From assembly GCA_910576845.1 (NCBI GenBank), contig CAJTJA010000015.1, forward strand, positions 33,399 through 40,743: a stretch of DNA of 7,345 bases, read 5' to 3'. The notes below the pieces were generated by a model. The model saw only the letters and a list, made by a program, of their open reading frames with translations. It made no database searches and was not told the origin of the DNA. Shown here piece by piece: positions 1 through 6,521 of the stretch. Position 1 is the stretch's first letter; each line of letters begins with the position of its first letter. This DNA comes from an uncultured Oscillibacter sp. (GTDB lineage Bacteria; Bacillota; Clostridia; Oscillospirales; Oscillospiraceae). The translations under genes and the position numbers were made by a program.

Positions 1-2
1 AA

Positions 3-1064
3 TATGCACAATTACGCCGCCTTCTGGCTATGATGCTTTGCCTCATGCTCCTGGCCGGCTGCAGCGGGAGGGCCGCCTCCCAAAAGGAGGCGGACAGCGC
101 CGCCGCCAGCGAGCACTGGCCCGAGGTGATCCGAAGCGAGGCATACCGCCAGCTTGCCCTGGAGAAGGCCCAGGAATACCGGGATAAAAACTACAGCTTT
201 CGGATGTTTCTTTCCGACGGTCCCTATGATCCCTTCGGAGATTTTCAAAACTACGGGCAAAGGCCAAATGTCTACAGGGAAACAGACAGAGGAACCTTTG
301 ATGAAAATGGCATCTACATTGCAAAATACGGGGATTCCTTCGAGTACAACCCCGTTACCATCGCCCAGCAGGGCCTGACGCTTCACGGATGCTACCTGTA
401 TGGCAGCTGCGGCCCGGAGGAGTTTCTCAGAAACGCGGATTTTTTAATTGGAATGATGGCGGAAAACGGCTCCTTCCCCTATTTGTTTGATTATCCCTAC
501 TATGTTGACAGAGAGAACTATTACAAATCCGGCTGGAATTCCGCCATGGCCACGGGCAACGTCCTCTCTCTCTTCGCCCGGGCCTACCATGTAACCAATG
601 ACGAAAAATACAGCGCCGCCGCCGTCCAGGCAATCTCCTTCCTGGACGTCCCCATCGAAGAGGGCGGCACAAAGACCACGTTGGCCGCCCTGGATCCCTC
701 GCTGGACGGTTACACAATTCTGGAGGAATACCCCTGCACGCCGCCTACCTACACCCTCAACGGCTATATGTTTACTCTGATCGGCCTTTACGACTGGTCC
801 CAGACCGGCGCGGAGGGGGCAGACCGGGCAAAGGAGCTGTTCGACGAGGGCATCCGGACCCTGGAGAAGATTCTGCCCTATTACGATCTCGGCGGGTTTA
901 CCTGTTATGACCTTTCTCACATCACATGGGGGAGGGAAGAGCCCCATATTTCTGCCCCTTATCATCGCGTTCATGTGGCTTTCTGCAAAATTTTCTATGA
1001 TGTGACCGGCATAGAGACCTTTAACGATTACTATTTGCTCTGGGCCTCCTATGTCGCCGCGTAA
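3..1064 (+). CDS. Lipoprotein with D-glucuronyl C5-epimerase C-terminal domain (5' end probably outside window)
   Basis: Likely acts outside the membrane on uronic acid residues of a polysaccharide, inverting C5 of D-glucuronate or a related sugar; the substrate is not visible. Numbered from the ATG at 30, a lipobox LAGC ends at Cys11. Family-like blocks follow in order: EYNPVTIAQ (105-113), a helical stretch with WNSAMATGN (169-177), EEYP (232-235), LNGYMFTLIGLYD (243-255), YDLSH (293-297) and PYHRVH (310-315). These resemble, from memory, the conserved blocks of vertebrate Glce, including its YDLRH and DYHTTH tyrosine motifs. The protein is essentially that domain alone behind a lipoprotein signal. 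The ATG at 30 has no ribosome binding site, and the frame stays open to the window edge with an Arg-Arg pair just upstream, a typical n-region, so the true start is probably before base 1. Family assignment is confident; direction of epimerisation and substrate are inference. Confidence 0.85.
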   Translation, partial: YAQLRRLLAMMLCLMLLAGCSGRAASQKEADSAAASEHWPEVIRSEAYRQLALEKAQEYRDKNYSFRMFLSDGPYDPFGDFQNYGQRPNVYRETDRGTFDENGIYIAKYGDSFEYNPVTIAQQGLTLHGCYLYGSCGPEEFLRNADFLIGMMAENGSFPYLFDYPYYVDRENYYKSGWNSAMATGNVLSLFARAYHVTNDEKYSAAAVQAISFLDVPIEEGGTKTTLAALDPSLDGYTILEEYPCTPPTYTLNGYMFTLIGLYDWSQTGAEGADRAKELFDEGIRTLEKILPYYDLGGFTCYDLSHITWGREEPHISAPYHRVHVAFCKIFYDVTGIETFNDYYLLWASYVAA

Positions 1065-1105
1065 TGCTGCCGCTTCCGGCCCCCTCGGCCCGGCGCCGGC
1101 TTGTT

Positions 1106-1111
1106 AGGAGG
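1106..1111 (+). promoter_or_regulatory. Ribosome binding site (AGGAGG) fixing the ATG at 1122
   Basis: A full AGGAGG lies 10 nt before the ATG at 1122. An upstream in-frame TTG at 1101 would place the SD inside the coding sequence, so it is not the start. Confidence 0.8.
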
Positions 1112-1121
1112 TTTTTCCGAC

Positions 1122-3080
1122 ATGCAGCACATTTTAAAAGCACGCCTTCCCCTCTGGCTGATCCGGTGCGGCCGGAAAGGGATCCTCCGTTTTCCGGCAG
1201 CCCTCCTGGCCCTCTGTCTCGCCGTCCTGCCCGTCCCCGCCGGGGCGGTCTCCGTCTCCTATGATGCCGCCTCCGGGGCCTATATGGTGGCCGGGAGGGC
1301 CTGCGCCAATCTTTTTGAGTGCTCACCCTCTCCCAACGGGGATTACCTCATTTATGTGGCCTCCCAGATCAACCAGGAGCCGGAGGCCTGGCTCTACGAC
1401 CGGGCAGCGGACGAGCACCGCCAGCTGACAGACAACGGCTATTTCATTGAGTCCCAGGCCCGGACGGACGACAGAGGGAACTGGGCCCTGGCGCTGACCC
1501 AGACCAGCAACAGCCGCTCCAGGCTCCTTTGCGGCGGCGAGGACATCACAAAAAGCGACAAGCTGCTCAGCCGCAGCCTCTGCTTCTGGAAAGGCCGGCT
1601 CTTCTACGCCGCCTGGGACCAGGCCGCCGGGACCACCGGCCTTTTTCTCTATGATCCGGAGAGCAAAAAGACGGAACTCCTGGCAGAGGGCCTGCCTTTC
1701 TCCACCGGCCTGAGCGCCGCTGCGGGAGATGCCATTTTGCTGGAGGCCTATGACCCCGCCGGGAACGCCAACGTTGTTTTGTCCGTCCGCCCGGAGGCGG
1801 AAGGGGAGGAGCGGGTAAAGCTCCTCAGCGGCGGAGACAGCTTCCTCACCTTCTCCGGCGGGGAGCCACAGGTTCTCCGAGTATCCGGAGATGAAAACAT
1901 GAAGTATCTTTTCAACGCTTATTACTGGCTGAACAGGTATCAATCAGGTGAACCATGGAGTGGTTCACCTGACTCTGCCGGCAGAGTCAGCTGGAATGAG
2001 GCCCCGCGGCTGTTGGGCCTGCTGGAGCTCTGGGAAAAAACCGGGAGCGAGGCCCTCCGGGCCGTAATCTCCTCCGCTGTGCGCCGCATGATTTCCACCC
2101 GGGAGGCCGCGTATCAGGAGAGCGGCCGGGAGGAGGACCGGTTTCTCTTTGTCACAAAAAAATATTCCCTGGACCGCCAAACGGAGCTGCGGCTCATGGT
2201 CAACAATGCGGAGCTTTACATGCCCATGCTGCGGGCCGCCAACGCCGGCTGCCTGGAAGGGGAAGACCGCCGCACCCTGCTGGCCATGGCGGAGGAGGCT
2301 TTCTCCTACTATGAGGAGGACTGGGACCCGCTCCTCGGCTGCTACCGCTTCCGGAAGGGAGAGGCTTACGCTTTTGACGGCGTTGTTCTGCCCTTCAACC
2401 AGCAAAACGCTTTTGGGCTCTGCCTGATTGAGCTGTGGAAGGCCACGGGAAAGACCGTTTACCGGGACCGCTGCACGGCGCTGGCCCGGGCCTTTGAAAA
2501 GGAACTGGAAACAACGGAGGACGGCCGGACTGTTTGGCGTTACTGGCCCCAGGCCTTTTATAACGGCTGGACGGAGGCGGACGGCGTGAGCCAAAACACC
2601 CCCATTCAGCCCCCCACCGCCAGCCCGCCCTATGAGGACAGCTCCCACGCCTCCCTGAACGCCGAATTCATCCTGGAATATTTCCGCGCCTTCGGCGGCG
2701 TTTTCTCCCGGTCTCAGGTGGAGGGAGTCCGCCGGACTCTGGACGCCATCTGCGCCGGCGGTGTCTCCACTGTGCTGGAGCCGGTGGACACGAAGGGAGG
2801 GTTCCTCAACAGCCGGTGGGCCCGGTATGCCGCCGCCGGAGAGCGGGGAACTCCGTTTGCCCGCCGGTTTCTCACCACAGATTCCTTTGCCTTTGTGGAA
2901 TACGATTCCCAAATCCCCTTTGCCTTCGCCAGGCTGTACGATCCGAAGGAGGGCGGAAGCCTTCGCGCCTCCTTTTTCCGTCTCGCGGACGGCGGTCTCC
3001 GGCCTGTGGAGACCATGACCATCGGCGCCGGGCGTATTTCGGCTCTGGCTGCCCGCCTGCGCATGGTCCCATCCCCCTGA
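1122..3080 (+). CDS. Secreted protein: beta-rich N-terminal half plus helical toroid-like C-terminal half (glycan-processing candidate)
   Basis: This is a 652-residue protein with a signal peptide: a basic stretch to about residue 23, a hydrophobic core of about 25-38, and an AGA cleavage site at 40-42. Residues of about 45-260 look like repeated beta strands of a TolB/propeller type (for example SPNGDYLIYVA, ending in QLTDNG). Residues of about 290-640 are mostly paired helices, with WNEAPRLLGLLELWEKTG, FNQQNAFGLCLIELWKATG and YEDSSHASLN (504-513). This pattern is typical of (alpha/alpha)6 toroid enzymes such as polysaccharide lyases, epimerases and unsaturated glucuronyl hydrolases. I cannot name the exact family or catalytic residues. 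It follows the epimerase lipoprotein with a 57-nt gap and no visible promoter, so co-transcription is likely. Residues 275-289 (SGEPWSGSPDSAGRV) are encoded by a double palindrome and look like a linker between the halves. Confidence 0.75.
   Translation: MQHILKARLPLWLIRCGRKGILRFPAALLALCLAVLPVPAGAVSVSYDAASGAYMVAGRACANLFECSPSPNGDYLIYVASQINQEPEAWLYDRAADEHRQLTDNGYFIESQARTDDRGNWALALTQTSNSRSRLLCGGEDITKSDKLLSRSLCFWKGRLFYAAWDQAAGTTGLFLYDPESKKTELLAEGLPFSTGLSAAAGDAILLEAYDPAGNANVVLSVRPEAEGEERVKLLSGGDSFLTFSGGEPQVLRVSGDENMKYLFNAYYWLNRYQSGEPWSGSPDSAGRVSWNEAPRLLGLLELWEKTGSEALRAVISSAVRRMISTREAAYQESGREEDRFLFVTKKYSLDRQTELRLMVNNAELYMPMLRAANAGCLEGEDRRTLLAMAEEAFSYYEEDWDPLLGCYRFRKGEAYAFDGVVLPFNQQNAFGLCLIELWKATGKTVYRDRCTALARAFEKELETTEDGRTVWRYWPQAFYNGWTEADGVSQNTPIQPPTASPPYEDSSHASLNAEFILEYFRAFGGVFSRSQVEGVRRTLDAICAGGVSTVLEPVDTKGGFLNSRWARYAAAGERGTPFARRFLTTDSFAFVEYDSQIPFAFARLYDPKEGGSLRASFFRLADGGLRPVETMTIGAGRISALAARLRMVPSP
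1944..1989. repeat. Two abutting perfect palindromes inside a coding sequence (site 1)
   Basis: The first inverted repeat has 12-bp arms, TCAGGTGAACCA (1944-1955) and TGGTTCACCTGA (1961-1972), with a 5-nt loop. The second is a 20-bp perfect palindrome (1970-1989) with left half TGACTCTGCC, sharing its first TGA with the end of the first. The reading frame passes through and codes a Ser/Gly/Pro-rich segment. TCAG occurs at both edges (1944-1947 and 1987-1990), 43 nt apart. The same two-hairpin layout recurs at 6523-6563 and 6899-6942. Confidence 0.85.
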
Positions 3081-3098
3081 AAAGCAAATGACCCAACG

Positions 3099-3117
3099 CG
3101 GAAGGGCGCCCCTTCCG
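3099..3117 (+). terminator. Short hairpin after the secreted-protein gene, weak terminator candidate
   Basis: Arms CGGAAGGG (3099-3106) and CCCTTCCG (3110-3117) enclose a CGC loop 18 nt after the stop codon. No T-run follows directly; the nearest is at 3153-3157. It may act in RNA stability rather than termination. Confidence 0.35.
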
Positions 3118-3166
3118 GGTCTCCCGCATACACTCCCTTCCCGCCGTCTTCCTTTTTAGACAAGCC

Positions 3167-3195
3167 GAGGCCCGCCGGTGATTCCGGCGGGCCTC
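3167..3195. terminator. Strong hairpin between convergent operons, probably a bidirectional terminator
   Basis: A perfect 12-bp stem, GAGGCCCGCCGG (3167-3178) with CCGGCGGGCCTC (3184-3195), encloses a TGATT loop. On the + strand a T-rich run follows (3197-3216). On the - strand the trailing sequence is less T-rich (CTTGTCT). It lies 17 nt beyond the stop codon of the last - strand phage gene and about 87 nt past the + strand secreted-protein gene, where a shared terminator is expected. Confidence 0.75.
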
Positions 3196-3211
3196 CTTCT
3201 ATTTCCTCTTT

Positions 3212-3370
3212 TTATTCGGCTCCCTCCGCCCGCTTCCCGCAGGCCTCCCGGACGGCCTCCCGCTCCGGCTCCGTCAGACGGGGATACTCCGCCAAAACGT
3301 CCTCCAGGCTTCCGCCCCTCTCCAGCCTCCGCCGGATCACCCGGCACAGCAGATTCAGCGCCATGGTCAT
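3212..3370 (-). CDS. 52-residue phage-operon protein of unknown function
   Basis: This small ORF encodes a 52-residue, mostly helical, charged protein starting MTMALNLLCRVIRRRLERGG and containing LEDVLAEYPRLTEPEREAV. Its ATG overlaps the stop of the 104-residue gene (ATGA), and GGAGGTGA (3377-3384) lies 6 nt upstream, so translation is well supported and coupled. It is last in the - strand phage operon, the slot where Firmicutes phages often carry very small XkdX-like proteins, although the sequence is not XkdX-like that I can see. The EYPRLTEPEREAV segment also recalls the helical end of DUF433 antitoxin-like proteins; this is a weak resemblance. Function unknown. Confidence 0.65.
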   Translation of the reverse strand: MTMALNLLCRVIRRRLERGGSLEDVLAEYPRLTEPEREAVREACGKRAEGAE

Positions 3371-3681
3371 GCTTCCTCACCTCCGCCAAGCGCGCTGGCG
3401 GTGGGGCTCCCACTGCCGGTGGGGCTCCCACCGAACAGCAGCTCCGCCACCAGGCTCTCCAGCTCCTCCATCCGCGCCTCCTGGGAGGGATTCGCCCGCC
3501 GCCAGTCCGCCCGGAGCGTCTCGGAGCAATCCGGTTTGGAGGACAGTTCACAGTCCGCCGCGAAGGGCCCGTAAACCGTCCCGTCCTCTGTGACCGCCCG
3601 GTCCGCGGCATAGGACGCGGCGTTCTCGATCACCAGCACCGGAGCCCCGGGGGTTCCGGTCTTGTAGACATACAGCGTCAT
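3367..3681 (-). CDS. 104-residue phage tail-associated protein
   Basis: Located directly after the fibre gene (stop at 3695), a position where Firmicutes prophages often carry a short XkdW-like tail accessory protein. The N-terminal half (TLYVYKTGTPGAPVLVIENA) looks like a small beta domain. Residues of about 66-83 (PSQEARMEELESLVAELL) form a probable coiled coil. The tail is a low-complexity Gly/Ser/Pro/Thr stretch encoded by an 18-nt tandem repeat, ending GGGEEA. The start is set at ATG 3681 because AGGAGG (3690-3695) lies 8 nt upstream; an extension of seven codons would swallow that site. Its stop overlaps the next start. No enzymatic motif is visible; function is inferred from position. 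Confidence 0.7.
   Translation of the reverse strand: MTLYVYKTGTPGAPVLVIENAASYAADRAVTEDGTVYGPFAADCELSSKPDCSETLRADWRRANPSQEARMEELESLVAELLFGGSPTGSGSPTASALGGGEEA
3400..3431. repeat. 18-nt tandem repeat in the C-terminal tail of the 104-residue protein
   Basis: GGTGGGGCTCCCAC occurs at 3400-3413 and again at 3418-3431, giving an 18-nt period. Each unit is also a small inverted repeat (GTGGG GCT CCCAC). It encodes the repeated GSPT tetrapeptide, and being 18 nt long, copy-number change would keep the frame. Confidence 0.8.
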
Positions 3682-3694
3682 CCTCGTTCCCTCC

Positions 3695-4786
3695 TCACAC
3701 AATCTCGCCCTTGGTGTTCACAATCAGCCCGCCATACTTCCTGTTTGCCGGAGCGCCCAGGGTGTCCGGTACGGGGCTGGTCAAAAGGACCATGCCGCCA
3801 TGCCAGACATGGGCCCCGACGGCGTTGTCCGCATAGCCGGACAAATCCCCGTCTATCGTGATGGCGGAGCCTCTGGAGGCCTGAACCGCCGTGCCCAGGC
3901 CCGAGGCCCGGCAGGACGTCACCACCGCCCGGCTGCCGTAGGCCGCCAGGACGCCGACGCACCGCTCCGCTCCGCCCAGGCCGGTGAAGCCGCACTTGGT
4001 CACAGAAACAGTTCCTCCGCAGTTTCGTATGTCCAGCAGGGCGTCGTTCGATGTCAGCTCCTTCCGCTCCTGAAACTCCACCGTGTGGATATTCATCAGA
4101 ATCTGGCACTCCGAAATCCGCATAATGTTGCGCAGGGTAAAGCCCTCTCCGCCGTAAATCTGCATATGGCCCGGCCCATAAAAGTGCCTCAGCTCCACCG
4201 CCGTGCCCAGCGTCCCCGTAACGCTCAGCGTCAGGTTCTCCGCCAGCAGCCGGGGCAGGCTGTCCAGATAATTTTGCAGCCCGGCGGCCTCCAGGCTCAC
4301 TGTCCGGTATGGGAGGGCCCGTTTTTCCACCTTGTCCCGGACCGGGGCAAAGTCCGCCTCGGTAATCAGTCCGGCGGGGGAGCAGGCCACCACGGCCCCC
4401 AGGTCCTGGGAGACGGTCTCCTCCAGGTAGAACCGCAGCACCAGGCAGCTCGTGGGCTTGATTTCCACCGTCTCCGGCATCTTGTAAAGCTTGTAAAGGA
4501 TTTCCCCTTCCTGGGGGTCCTGGGCGAAGACGCCCAGCTCCGTCAGCCCATAGGCGCCGTCCGCCAGGGCCGCCGTCAGGGTGACGGGGAGAATGGCGGT
4601 GTTTCCCCGCCGGATGGGGGAATTCACCGCCAGGTTCTGCCTGGGCTGGGGGAGGGAGACGGCGGCGGAGGGGTTCCCGGTCCGCCCGGCCCCCGCCGTC
4701 ACCCTGGTGATCTTCAGCGCCGCGCCGGAGGCCAGCTTGGCCGCCAGCTCCAGGCCCTTTTTTGTAAAATAGCCCTGCAATTCCAT
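3695..4786 (-). CDS. Phage tail-collar fibre protein with beta-helix C-terminal region
   Basis: This 363-residue protein probably attaches to the baseplate by its N-terminus and contacts the host surface with its C-terminus. Residues 1-150 (MELQGYFTKKGLELAAKLAS, then LTELGVFAQDP and EGEILYKLYKMPETVEIKP) fit the DUF3751-like tail-collar fibre domain of phage fibres. Residues of about 163-185 (SLEAAGLQNYLDSLPRLLAENL) are a linker motif recurrent in fibres of gut Firmicutes prophages. Residues of about 186-345 are short Gly-punctuated strands (FYGPGHMQIYGG, RNCGGTVSVTKCGF, SRGSAITIDGDLSGYADNAV), typical of a right-handed parallel beta-helix. The start is supported by AAGGAGG (4794-4800) 7 nt before the ATG. 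It lies 18 nt after the scaffold-like gene, with no capsid or tail genes between, which is unusual. Domain names are from memory. Confidence 0.8.
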   Translation of the reverse strand: MELQGYFTKKGLELAAKLASGAALKITRVTAGAGRTGNPSAAVSLPQPRQNLAVNSPIRRGNTAILPVTLTAALADGAYGLTELGVFAQDPQEGEILYKLYKMPETVEIKPTSCLVLRFYLEETVSQDLGAVVACSPAGLITEADFAPVRDKVEKRALPYRTVSLEAAGLQNYLDSLPRLLAENLTLSVTGTLGTAVELRHFYGPGHMQIYGGEGFTLRNIMRISECQILMNIHTVEFQERKELTSNDALLDIRNCGGTVSVTKCGFTGLGGAERCVGVLAAYGSRAVVTSCRASGLGTAVQASRGSAITIDGDLSGYADNAVGAHVWHGGMVLLTSPVPDTLGAPANRKYGGLIVNTKGEIV

Positions 4787-4804
4787 GCCGTGTCCTCCTT
4801 TTCC

Positions 4805-5095
4805 TCAGCGAATCCGCCGCACGCCCCGCCGGGCCCTGGGCTCCGCCGGGACGGACTCCTCCGGCGGACGCTGGGGGAGGCGCCGGCGCACGTCCTCCGC
4901 CAGGGCCGCCTGATAAGCGGCGCAAAAGGCCTCCGCCCGCTGATCGGTGTCGCCGTCGTTCTCCCCGGCCAGCAGGGGGGCGAAGGAGGCGGGCACCCCC
5001 GCTCCCTCCAGGGCCTCCCGGGCCCGGGCCCGCTGCTCCGCCTGCCGCTTTTCCAGCCGCAGGGCCTCCAGCTCCTGTCTCTCGTCTTCTGTCAT
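4805..5095 (-). CDS. Short DUF4355/scaffold-like phage protein
   Basis: A 96-residue protein that begins with a charged helix (TEDERQELEALRLEKRQAEQ), probably coiled coil, followed by REALEGAGVPASFAPLLAGE and then AEAFCAAYQAALAEDVRRRL, and ends in a basic Arg-rich tail. This order (coiled coil, short 'GVP..FAPLL' helix pair, AF..A...A helix) matches the C-terminal core of DUF4355/GP20-type capsid scaffolding proteins, which are usually about twice as long. Its ATG overlaps the portal stop (ATGA), so translation is coupled, although its own ribosome binding site is weak. In ordinary phages the major capsid gene follows a scaffold gene; here a fibre gene follows. Family call moderate, scaffold function inferred. 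Confidence 0.65.
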   Translation of the reverse strand: MTEDERQELEALRLEKRQAEQRARAREALEGAGVPASFAPLLAGENDGDTDQRAEAFCAAYQAALAEDVRRRLPQRPPEESVPAEPRARRGVRRIR

Positions 5096-6366
5096 GTGGT
5101 TTCCGTCCTTTCTGTTTTTTGTTCCGCGGCCCGCCGCCGCAGCTCCTCCTCCGGGTCCGCCACCCAGGGCAGATTCTCCAGAATTGTCCGGCTGGACAAA
5201 ACCGGGGAGAGGGAGAGCAGGGTCTGGGCCAGCTCCGGATAATTCCGAGGCAGATTTTTATAGAAGGCCAGCCGCCCCGCCGCCAGGTCCGCCGGAGTCC
5301 CCAGCACCGCCAGCGCCCCGGAGAGAGCCGCCAGCAGGCCGCGAAGCCCCTCCGAAAAGCTTCTCTCCTTGGCGGAGCGCACCTGCTCAATGCCCCAGAG
5401 CTTGTACTCCATGGCCACGCCGGAGGCGTTGGCGGCGAAATGCTCGTCGGAGAGGTCCGGGGTCATGGAGAGCTGAAGAATGCTCCTGCGGAGATTGCCC
5501 TCCAGCTGGGCCAGGGCCTCGTGGTTCAGCCTCTTCACCACGAATTCCGCCCGGCCCCCCTCCGCCAGGGAGAGGACGCGGGTCCGGTTGGCCTCGTCAA
5601 TGTCGCCCTGGGTGGCGCCCTGCATGCCGTAGAGGGCCAAAAAAGCGTTGGCCACGGACTGCATGTCATCCATAGCCCCGCTGAGCAGCAGGTTATAGGC
5701 GTCCACCAGCCCCGTCACCATCTCGAAGTCGCCCGCCCCCTCGCAGTTGTTGGCAAAGGGAACCAGGGCCAAAGCGCCCAGGGGATTCGGCTCCGGAGGG
5801 CCCAGCCGGACCCGGCTTCCGTCCCACTCCAGGGGCCGCGACGCCTCCTTCTGGTAAAGGGTTCCCCGGGCCTCTCCGTTTTCCTCCCGAAAGAGGCGCA
5901 CCGCCCCCAGCAGAGGGGACCCGGCGGCAGCGTCCCGAAGGGCGAAGCAGGAGAGGGGGTCGCAGCGGCAGGCCCGCAGGCCCGCCTCCCGCTCCAGCCA
6001 TACCAGGGCGAAGCCCGCGCCGCAGACGCTCATATCCCGCCCCAGGTCAAAGAGCAGGTGCGGAAGCTCCAGAGCCTGAGAGACGGCGGCGAAGCGCTTC
6101 CCGTCCTCCGGCCGGTCCAGGCTCAGGGCAGGGGGGAGGCCCAGAAAATAGCCGGTGTGAACCTCGGTGATGTACCGGGGGAAGGGAACCCGCAGGAGAT
6201 TGTTGGGCCGTCCCCGGACGGCCTCCCCCTTGGGCACGGGCTGTTCCCCCCGGTAGTAGTCAAAGAGCCGCTGCCGCCGGGGCCGGAGCCGCCGGAGAAA
6301 ATCCGCCAGGGCCCGGGAGAGCGCGTCCTCCGTCAGCGGCCCGGCGCAGATGATGTCCTGTCTCAA
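5092..6366 (-). CDS. SPP1-type (gp6-like) phage portal protein
   Basis: Portal proteins form a dodecameric ring at one capsid vertex through which DNA is packaged and ejected. The 424-residue product has the usual order of this family: an N-terminal helical part with DYYRGEQPVP and PNNLLRVPFPRYITEVHTGYF, a central beta part (FALVWLEREAGL, LALVPFANN), a helix with GLVDAYNLLLSGAMDDMQS, and the hallmark NASGVAMEYKLWGIEQ segment at about 313-328, followed by a helical C-terminal crown. Length fits the family. GGGAGG at 6374-6379 is only 1 nt from an ATG at 6372 but 7 nt from the in-frame TTG at 6366, so TTG is preferred; the ATG adds two residues. Longer open frame extends to 6495 but runs into the promoter region. 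It heads a five-gene operon with no terminase gene upstream in the window. Confidence 0.9.
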   Translation of the reverse strand: MRQDIICAGPLTEDALSRALADFLRRLRPRRQRLFDYYRGEQPVPKGEAVRGRPNNLLRVPFPRYITEVHTGYFLGLPPALSLDRPEDGKRFAAVSQALELPHLLFDLGRDMSVCGAGFALVWLEREAGLRACRCDPLSCFALRDAAAGSPLLGAVRLFREENGEARGTLYQKEASRPLEWDGSRVRLGPPEPNPLGALALVPFANNCEGAGDFEMVTGLVDAYNLLLSGAMDDMQSVANAFLALYGMQGATQGDIDEANRTRVLSLAEGGRAEFVVKRLNHEALAQLEGNLRRSILQLSMTPDLSDEHFAANASGVAMEYKLWGIEQVRSAKERSFSEGLRGLLAALSGALAVLGTPADLAAGRLAFYKNLPRNYPELAQTLLSLSPVLSSRTILENLPWVADPEEELRRRAAEQKTERTETT

Positions 6367-6372
6367 TGGCAT

Positions 6373-6379
6373 CCCTCCC
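6373..6379 (-). promoter_or_regulatory. Ribosome binding site of the portal gene (decides TTG over ATG)
   Basis: GGGAGGG on the - strand touches the ATG at 6372 but is ideally spaced (7 nt) for the TTG at 6366. The reading is ATG CCA TTG, so both candidates are in the same frame. Confidence 0.6.
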
Positions 6380-6462
6380 AAATACGTTTCCTCCAGCATA
6401 GGCCGGAGCGGAGAAGGAAACTTCTGACGGCTTTCCCAAAAAAGGGGCTTTTTCGATTCCGG

Positions 6463-6491
6463 CTTGTATTTTTCCGCCGGAAATGCTACAA
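6463..6491 (-). promoter_or_regulatory. Possible promoter of the portal operon
   Basis: On the - strand TTGTAG (6491-6486) is separated by 17 nt from TACAAG (6468-6463). It exists because the + strand promoter here is nearly symmetric. It would give a leader of about 90 nt before the portal start. The -10 is only moderate, so this is tentative. Confidence 0.35.
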
Positions 6492-6492
6492 T
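6464..6492 (+). promoter_or_regulatory. Sigma-70-type promoter, TTGTAT-N17-TACAAT with extended -10
   Basis: TTGTAT (6464-6469), 17-nt spacer, and TACAAT (6487-6492) preceded by TGC give an extended -10 element; transcription would begin near 6499. A 7-bp inverted repeat, TTCCGGC (6457-6463) and GCCGGAA (6476-6482), flanks the -35 box, as an operator might. The first thing transcribed is the palindrome pair at 6523-6563. Confidence 0.6.
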
Positions 6493-6521
6493 CAAATCGA
6501 TTTTTATAGATACAGGGCCTC

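Noticed and set aside
1..33. End of an upstream gene in frame 1 (…HNYAAFWL, stop at 31-33), overlapping ATG 30 as ATGA
   Set aside because: Only ten codons are visible and the epimerase frame is also open to the edge with a good signal-peptide n-region, so this cannot be supported.
2714..3163. Open frame on the - strand starting TTG 3163 after the terminator hairpin
   Set aside because: Most of it is antisense to the toroid protein; it has no ribosome binding site at the right place and no recognisable domain.
3800..5242. Long open frame on the + strand opposite the fibre and scaffold genes
   Set aside because: It is antisense to genes with recognised domains, ribosome binding sites and coupled stops, and its translation is low-complexity Pro/Gly/Arg/Gln-rich. 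GC-rich coding DNA produces such shadows.
3678..5390. 570-residue - strand open frame spanning portal end, scaffold and fibre genes
   Set aside because: It is another frame of the same strand, Gly/Arg/Ala-rich, and conflicts with three well-supported genes.
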